Assembly (NCBI GenBank): GCA_015680685.1
Contig: MNCI01030902.1
Coordinates: 314,031 to 378,030 of the forward strand
Direction: 5' to 3'
Origin: Gnetum montanum
Lineage: Eukaryota > Streptophyta > Gnetopsida > Gnetales > Gnetaceae
Length of the DNA: 64,000 nt
Position 1 is the first letter of the stretch, and each line of letters opens with the position of its first letter. This document shows, piece after piece, positions 57,950 to 64,000 of the stretch. Under the pieces are notes generated by a model. It made no database searches. It saw nothing but the letters and a program-made list of their open reading frames with translations, and had not been told where the DNA came from. A program made the translations under genes and the position numbers.

Positions 57950-58809
57950 TGATGAACCATCATTTTTGTCAATCACAACATTGGTCATGCGATGTCATGG
58001 CTACAACATCATGTACATGACATCAGGGCCTAGATTTGACATCAGGGTATATTCCCCAAGTCTATAAATACTACATTTGGGCTCCCATTTTGAGTCAATT
58101 TTGAGAAGTTTTTTATCATTATTAGTCAAAGTAATGAAGCTCTTATAATTTATTTTCCTTAGAATTAGAATAATTTTTGAGTGCTAGCAAAAGGAGTCTA
58201 AAGTATGCATGGTTATTTTTTTGAACACAGATGTACCTGAGTGTAGTAGTGTGATGAGAATAAAATGAACTCTTTTGATAATCCTTGCAACACTGAGAAT
58301 AGCTTAATATTTTCTTTAATGCATCCTACTTTCTTATTCTATACTTTAATGTATTTGATTAAGAAATTTAATTCTAGCAATTAATGAACACAAGCACAAC
58401 CACTTTGAGCATTCATAAAGTGCTTGGTAACCCAGCAACGCTTAACGTTTGGTATCCTAGTTGTGCTATATGTGTTCAAGATGTGTCTAGGAAAGCGGAG
58501 TAGTTACTTGTGTTAGGCTAGCTAGGCAATAGACATTAGTTTCAAAATACTCTACCCTTTATTCTTGTTGTAGGTGATTACATCCATAAAACATAAAACA
58601 ATAAAAATTCATATATCTCAATTACACTTAAACCATAACCTTGAGCCTTGCAAGTGTAGTTGGGAAGACAATGAACATTCTCAACATCGTTTCACTTCCT
58701 AGAAGAACTAGTGTATGAGATAAATATAGGTCCATAGAATTTGACCAGATCACACTTAATGCCTTAGTGATTCATATGGTTGGGCGTAGGGATACCTCAC
58801 CACTCATCA
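57950..58809 (+). mobile_element. 3' LTR of element E
   Basis: It begins TGATGAACCATCA, ends CACTCATCA, and has TATAAATA at 58063-58070. It is followed by ACCTA. Confidence 0.85.
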
Positions 58810-58814
58810 ACCTA

Positions 58815-59280
58815 GATATAATCGCAATTGTAAGCCCTAATATGAAACTCTTTAGCCATACACCATGTGAAGTAGCCTCAAAAAAAGAAATTAACTCTAC
58901 CTCCATGGTGGAAGTAGCAACCGAAGTTTTCTTTCCACTCCTCTAGCATATGGCTTCTCTAGCTAGCATAAAAACATAACTAGATGTTGATTTTCGTGAA
59001 TCAACATAGCTAGCAAAATCTAAGTCAAAGTAGCCAATCACCTCCAAGGAGTTAGGTCATTTATACATAAGCATGTAGTCTTTTGTGCCTTGAACATACC
59101 ACATCACTTTCTTTGTAGCCCTCTAGTGGTTAATACCTAGATTACTCTGATATTTGTCCAACATTCCCATAGCAAGTGCAATGTCAGGTCTTGTGTAGAC
59201 CTAAGCATACATGAGGCTTCCAACAATTGAAGCATATGGCATGTTTCTCATCTAAATTTTCTTTAAATCATTCCTAGGAC
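58815..59280 (-). pseudogene. Element F (copia) RNase H, N-terminal part
   Basis: Minus-strand reading gives MPYASIVGSLMYA, TRPDIALAMGMLDKYQSN, MWYVQGTKDYMLMYK, SRKSTSSYVFML and SVATSTMEVELISFFEA. These are the usual end of copia reverse transcriptase and the start of RNase H. It continues at 49464. Confidence 0.8.
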
Positions 59281-60200
59281 ACTAGTTCAAATTGAACTTG
59301 TCACCCTTCACAATGGATGCTATACTTGGTGAAAACTTTTTCATCTGAAACCTCTCTAAAACTTTATTGATATAGGTTTCCTGTGATAGTCCTAGAATAC
59401 ATCTAGATCTATCCCTATGGATCTGTATGCCAATTACATAAGATGCCTCACCCATATCCTTCATGTTAAAATTCTTAGAATAAAAATGTTTTACCTTGTA
59501 TAGAAATCCACTATTATTGATTGCAAGAGGAATATCATCCACATATAGGAGAAGGAAATAGATTTTACTCACACTAAACTTTTGGTATATACATTAATCC
59601 ATGATGTTTTCTTCAAAACCAAATGAAGTGATTATATCATGGAATTTTAAGTAACATTGATGCGAGGCCTATTTCAATCCATATATGGATTTCTTGAGCT
59701 TGCATACCAATTTCTCACCATCACTAGAGAAAAATCCTTTAAGTTGTTTCATATAAGCCTCTTCCTCTAGATCACCATTAAGGAATGCTATTTTCACATC
59801 CATTTGATGTAATTCAAGATTGAAATGGTAAACCAATGTCATGATAACATGAAGGGAGTCCTTCTTAGATATAGGAGAAAAGGTCTCCTTGTAATCTATT
59901 CCCTCTTTTTGAGTGAACCTTTTAGCAACAAGTCTGGCCTTATATCTTTCAGTGTTTTCCAATGAGTCTTTTTTAGTCTTGAAGACCCATTTGCATCCAA
60001 TGGCTTTTACACCATCAAGAAAATTGACAAGATCCCAAACTCCATTGGATGACATACAGTTCATTTTATCTTTCATGGCATCATACCATAAGTTAGATTC
60101 CTTACAACTCATGGCTTGTGAAAATGTTTTGGGATCATTTTTAGCTCCTATGTCATAGTCAAACTCCTGTAGATACACCATATAGTCACTAGGAATCACT
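59281..60200 (-). pseudogene. Element F (copia) reverse transcriptase
   Basis: A Ty1/copia-type polymerase domain lies in two open segments. 60199-59669 has MSCKESNLWYDAMKDKMNCM, CKWVFKTKKDSLENTERYKA, LVAKRFTQKEGIDYKETFSP and MDVKIAFLNGDLEEEAYMKQ. 59572-59282 has the active site LLLYVDDIPLA (Asp pair codons within 59534-59545) and YVIGIQIHRDRSR. A stop and a shift near 59600 separate them. Catalytic residues are kept. Confidence 0.85.
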
Positions 60201-61414
60201 GATTACCTTACTCTAGTAGATATTCTTAATTTTGGTTCATCATTCTCTTGAGGATCATGATATTCAATAGCCTGTTCAACAAGTTTTGGTATCTATTATT
60301 TGGCTGGATCTACTACTTCTTGATCAATAGTTTGTGGAACTTTAATGACTAGTTATTATTCAATACGCATTGGTGATGTATGTGTATTGTGCACAATAAT
60401 CAGTATATCATTTGAAATAGTGGTTTGAGCATCTGTATGATCCATCTTAGGAACAATGTTCCAAAATCTATTACTCTTACTAATCAAGTCATTCTCAAGA
60501 AATTTAGCATTCCTTGATTCCACAAACCTAGTAGTATGTGATGGGCAATAAAATTTGTATCCCTTATACCATTTAGCATATCCAATGAAATACCCACTTA
60601 TAGTCCTTAGGTCTAGCTTCTTTTCTTGTGGATTTTAGACTCTTACTTTATACTAGCTTCCCCAAACACATATATGTTTCAAACTTAGCTTCCAACCTTT
60701 GCATAATTCAAATGGTGTCTTTAAGACATCCTTGGTTGGAACTTAGTTTAATATATACACTATCATCTTGAGAGCCTCAATCCACAAAGACTTAGAAATC
60801 TTTGATCTGCTAAGCATACTCCACATCATGTCCAATAATGTTTGGTTTCTTCTTTCTACCACACCATGTTGGTTTGGAGAACTAGGAATAGTGTACTAGG
60901 CAACAATCCCATGCTCTTGAAGAAACTTAGCAAATAGACCAAGTGCTTGTCCATCATCAGTATATCTACCATAGTATTCACCACCTCTATCAGATCTCAC
61001 TATCTTTATTTACTTACTGCATTGTTTCTCTACTCTAACCTTCAACACCTTAAACGCATCTAAATCTTCGCTCTTGTTATGAAGCAAGTAGAGATACATA
61101 TATCATGAGTAATCATCAATAAAGGTAATGAAATACTTTTGACCATATGCATCCATATTTGGACTACAAATATTTGTATGTATGATCTCTAATATGTTTG
61201 AACTCCTCATGGAACCTTTCTTTGACATATTGGTCTTCTTTCCCTTTATGCAATCCACACAAGTATCAAAGATAGTAAAATATAGAGTACTAAGTACTCC
61301 ATCATTTACTAATCTCTTTATTCTCTCAATAGAGATATGTCCTAATCTACAATGCCAAAACATAGAGGATTCATCATTCATAACACATCTCTTAATGTCA
61401 GCATGAACATGCAT
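60201..61414 (-). pseudogene. Element F (copia) integrase with pre-integrase zinc region
   Basis: Read from 61414, the GAG-pre-integrase part is MFWHCRLGHISIERIKRLVN with CVDCIKGK. The core then shows YFITFIDDYS, IVRSDRGGEYYG and IPSSPNQHGVVERRNQ, which supply the D,D,E residues. Then come LWIEALKMIVYILN and GYFIGYAKWYKGYKF. Some stops are present. The order integrase then reverse transcriptase makes this Ty1/copia. Confidence 0.85.
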
Positions 61415-62600
61415 AGAAGTATAAGAAGTTTCATTTTGTAAATTAATTTTGAAAAGACCATCTATTAATGTACCATTTTTAATAAATTTGGATCTATAAT
61501 ATAAATTGAATATAGTGTCTAAAAAATTAAAGGAAAATCTGAAATAATGATGAAATGTTGGATCTCATTCTAGCTAGAACAACTACCAGATTTTCGATAA
61601 GCATAGCGGTGTTCAAGCTTTTCATAGGGCTACAACCTTAATCCAAAAATTTGGCTTCTAGATTTCCATGAACATGATTTACAACATCTATAACAACATA
61701 GGTGAACATCATTAAAATTTTCATAATTTGCAAGTGATTGCTCATCTTTGCAATTAATGATGGTCTTAACTCTTGGCTTCCAAGGCTCCATTTGTTGATG
61801 TTTGTACTAAGAAAACAGAAACTAGAAACCATTTCTATGATGTTTCTTAGCTATAGTTCTATCATTGCATGTATACTAACCAGACATGAGAAATTCATAA
61901 ACTAATCCATAACACTTCATTAATCCACAATGATTCATAGGTCACTTCATCTAACATATCCATGTACATTCCATAATACATGTGGGTCTATTTATGGTTT
62001 GCACCCAACATGCATATCTTCTAGCAACAATGAAGGTTAGAAAGTTGACTAGGTTACAGGTTGAACTCGTTGGATCATTGCACATGATTTGGATAAGGGT
62101 TGTCGAAGGAATAGAGTTTGTTGAATATAACTACTAGTGGACACGGAGGTCTCAAGTTAGGTTAAATTCTTCATCTTTCAAAAGTCAACTAGAACTTTTC
62201 CCCAATACATGGTTATACACTTGGCCTACTTCTAATGGAGAAAATGCTACCAAAGAAATTTAGTCTCTACCTAAGGTTTCTTACTCAAAGCTAAAGTAAC
62301 GGATTTGTTACATGGCAAGACTAGAGGTGCATTGGAAGCAGAGTTGTAATGCAAATTATGAAGTATGGCATGTAGTAGCAGTTGTAGCAGAAAGAAAGAG
62401 TAAGGGTAGCAATAGAAACTATGGAAACACTAATAATAGATCAAATTTGTAGCAGTATGAGAGAAGGTTAGAGGTAAACTACAAAGAAGTTACATTCATT
62501 TCACCATGGAAGTGTAGGCCACTAGTAACAAGACTCAAAGCAATAGTATTTTTTAATGGAGTTCCAATAGTGGGTGGATTTTTAGTGGCAAATTGGGATG
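61415..62600 (-). pseudogene. Element F gag-protease region, heavily decayed
   Basis: Only traces are visible. Minus-strand 61832-61638 gives a Cys/His-containing segment (HLCCYRCC, then HVHGNLEAKF) in the place expected for the gag zinc knuckle. The protease active site was not recognised. The 5' LTR and primer-binding site were not located. Confidence 0.35.
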
Positions 62601-64000
62601 AGTAGTGGAGTGGCCATTGCTACTGTAACAATAGCTACTACCACTGGTATCAACAACCATTCTCATTAATAATGGTGGCCATTCTTGTTGGTTATGACAT
62701 ACTTAATTATGAGAAACAAATGTATAGTAACACATATGAATCTAATGCTCTCCCACTTGGTCATGATAGGGTATGCTATAAAGGCTCCAATTCCACTTAT
62801 CTAATGCTTGATTACTTTTACATATGCAAATTCATGGTGCAACCCATTGAGTTCTCTTTCCATGCTTGTGAGCTCTATATTAATAACTAGTTAAGGTCAA
62901 TATAGACACATTAACCCTAGAGTAGCTTATAGATACCCAAACATATTGAAAAGATATCATTCTAAATATCTATAACTCCTCTAAGATCTATAATTAACCT
63001 CTCATTTATAATGCACAATACTAAATATTCATGATATCATCTCTCAAAAGTAATATAATTTATCAACTATGAATAAAGTGCATAAATGTGATCAAAATGT
63101 CTCCCTTTACCCCACTGTCATTAGGCTTCAAATCAACTACTTTTTTAGTGATGTCCTATGATGCAACATCTCGTAGCACTTCAAAATAGTGATCATCAAC
63201 ATTTTGCTTTATGACATAGTTAAAGGTCCAAAATAGTGATCATAGTTAAAGGTCCAAAATAGCGATCATAGTTAAAGGTCCAAAATAGTGATCATCAACT
63301 ATGTTGTATCCACAATGACTTACACAATGAGAAAGCATGGATTCATTCACTCACCTCCCTATGCTTAGTTGGATAGAGAATTTACCACTAAATACATACT
63401 ATAGTAGAAAGTCTCTACTACAAGTAAGCATATATATCTCTCTTTATACTACATGAACCTTGCTTCATTTACTTCTTAAGTAAATAACTTAAGTTCTTCA
63501 TGGTATTGTGAAAGAAAAAGGGAACTCACATTCACCTTTATCTTTCAAGCTAATATGAATTGTGAGATCATTCATATTTAATCTTCATATAAAGGCTTCA
63601 CCTTGGTTTTTATACCAAGGCAATACTTTAGATGTATTATCCTTTGCTCACTAATATATAAGTATCAAAGGATGATTATCTATGTGAGTGAATCAATCAA
63701 GCATGATGACATACTTATAGAACTCATATACATGCAATGAAAGAAAAAAAAATTATGCCATATATGAAAGAGAAAGTATGTGTATAAATGAAAAAATGTT
63801 CTCAATAAATGATATAAGAAGTGCTCACTCATACACTCAATTAAATTCTATGTAGCCCAAAATACTTTATCATGAGCCATGAATACATCTCTAGAAATAG
63901 GATCCTCTAGAGGATTTACTACCATCTAACTTGTAGAAATGTGTTGTAGGATCAGTTCTTCCTTTGCCACTAGTATAAAATTATGTTATATTTGATATTA
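62601..64000. other. No gene seen; possible copia 3' end signature and a 26-bp repeat
   Basis: The minus strand at 62760-62747 reads CCAAGTGGGAGAGC, the polypurine-tract form seen just before many copia 3' LTRs. The rest is AT-rich with no recognisable protein. Confidence 0.4.
63215..63292. repeat. 26-bp tandem repeat, 3 copies
   Basis: Units at 63215, 63241 and 63267 are identical except for one base (agcgat in the second). Confidence 0.95.

Larger units (their letters stand above)
49465..58809 (+). mobile_element. Element E: complete but decayed Ty3/gypsy element, 9.3 kb
   Basis: It has paired LTRs (49465-50340 and 57950-58809), a primer-binding site, gag, protease, reverse transcriptase, one RNase H, integrase and a polypurine tract. 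There is no chromodomain and no second RNase H. The primer-binding site and post-integrase region suggest an Athila-like type. Stops, mostly TAG, interrupt every gene. It is inserted in the copia element F. Confidence 0.85.

Noticed and set aside
62646-62659. TGGTATCAACAACC as a plus-strand copia primer-binding site
   Set aside because: Only the first eight bases fit the initiator-Met type, there is no LTR end to its left, and the neighbouring copia is on the minus strand.

Overview
This is plant nuclear DNA, and almost all of it is nested LTR retrotransposons. The evidence is Ty3/gypsy elements of the Tat type (dual RNase H) and of an Athila-like type, a Ty1/copia element, and fragments of plant genes (SECRET AGENT-type O-GlcNAc transferase, a cysteine-rich receptor kinase, an RPC9-like RNA polymerase III subunit). 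Most copies are old and full of stops. That fits a large, slowly purging seed-plant genome; a gymnosperm is possible, but the sequence does not prove it. No intact cellular gene was found.

Layout. 1-1137 (-): partial LTR (J), sitting in the protease region of element A. 1125-6452 (-): young element A, with an open gag-protease ORF, a primer-binding site and a 3.3-kb LTR; A interrupts the 3' end of element D. ~6453-15434 (-): decayed gypsy element D, itself in the gag of element H. ~15435-17666 and 38429-~42716 (+): H, a related decayed element, split in its reverse transcriptase by a solo LTR (B, 17667-38423, target duplication CCTAG). B is split by a 17.5-kb Tat-type element (C, 20834-38302, target duplication CAACC). 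~42717-46660 (+): remnant G, with a non-pol ORF and a good 3' LTR. 47450-47925 (-): two receptor-kinase exons. 48.5-62.6 kb (-): copia element F, split in its RNase H by gypsy element E (+, 49465-58809). 62.6-64.0 kb: no genes seen.

The most striking object is in element C. Between its gag-protease ORF (ends 26406) and its reverse transcriptase (from ~31436) lies an apparent complete gene on the opposite strand (30953 to 26906). It has 8 exons and 7 short GT-AG introns that mostly keep reading phase, a start codon with an upstream TATA-like site, and an acidic C-terminus of about 1,090 codons in total. Its stops look like C-to-T decay of CGA and CAG codons. An antisense gene keeps its introns when the element moves as RNA, and the whole gene may lie inside a sense-strand intron of the Ogre kind.

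A second theme is gene capture inside LTRs. Solo LTR B carries an RPC9-like last exon (-) and a SECRET AGENT first-TPR fragment (+). The related LTR of element A has the same two ends but a different middle. A third is a recurring hairpin module (TTACGCT...AGCGTAA) in the U3 regions of LTRs C and J.

Three single N characters (34547, 35748, 36299) are each flanked by a 59-68 bp direct duplication. They look like unmerged contig overlaps, not biology.
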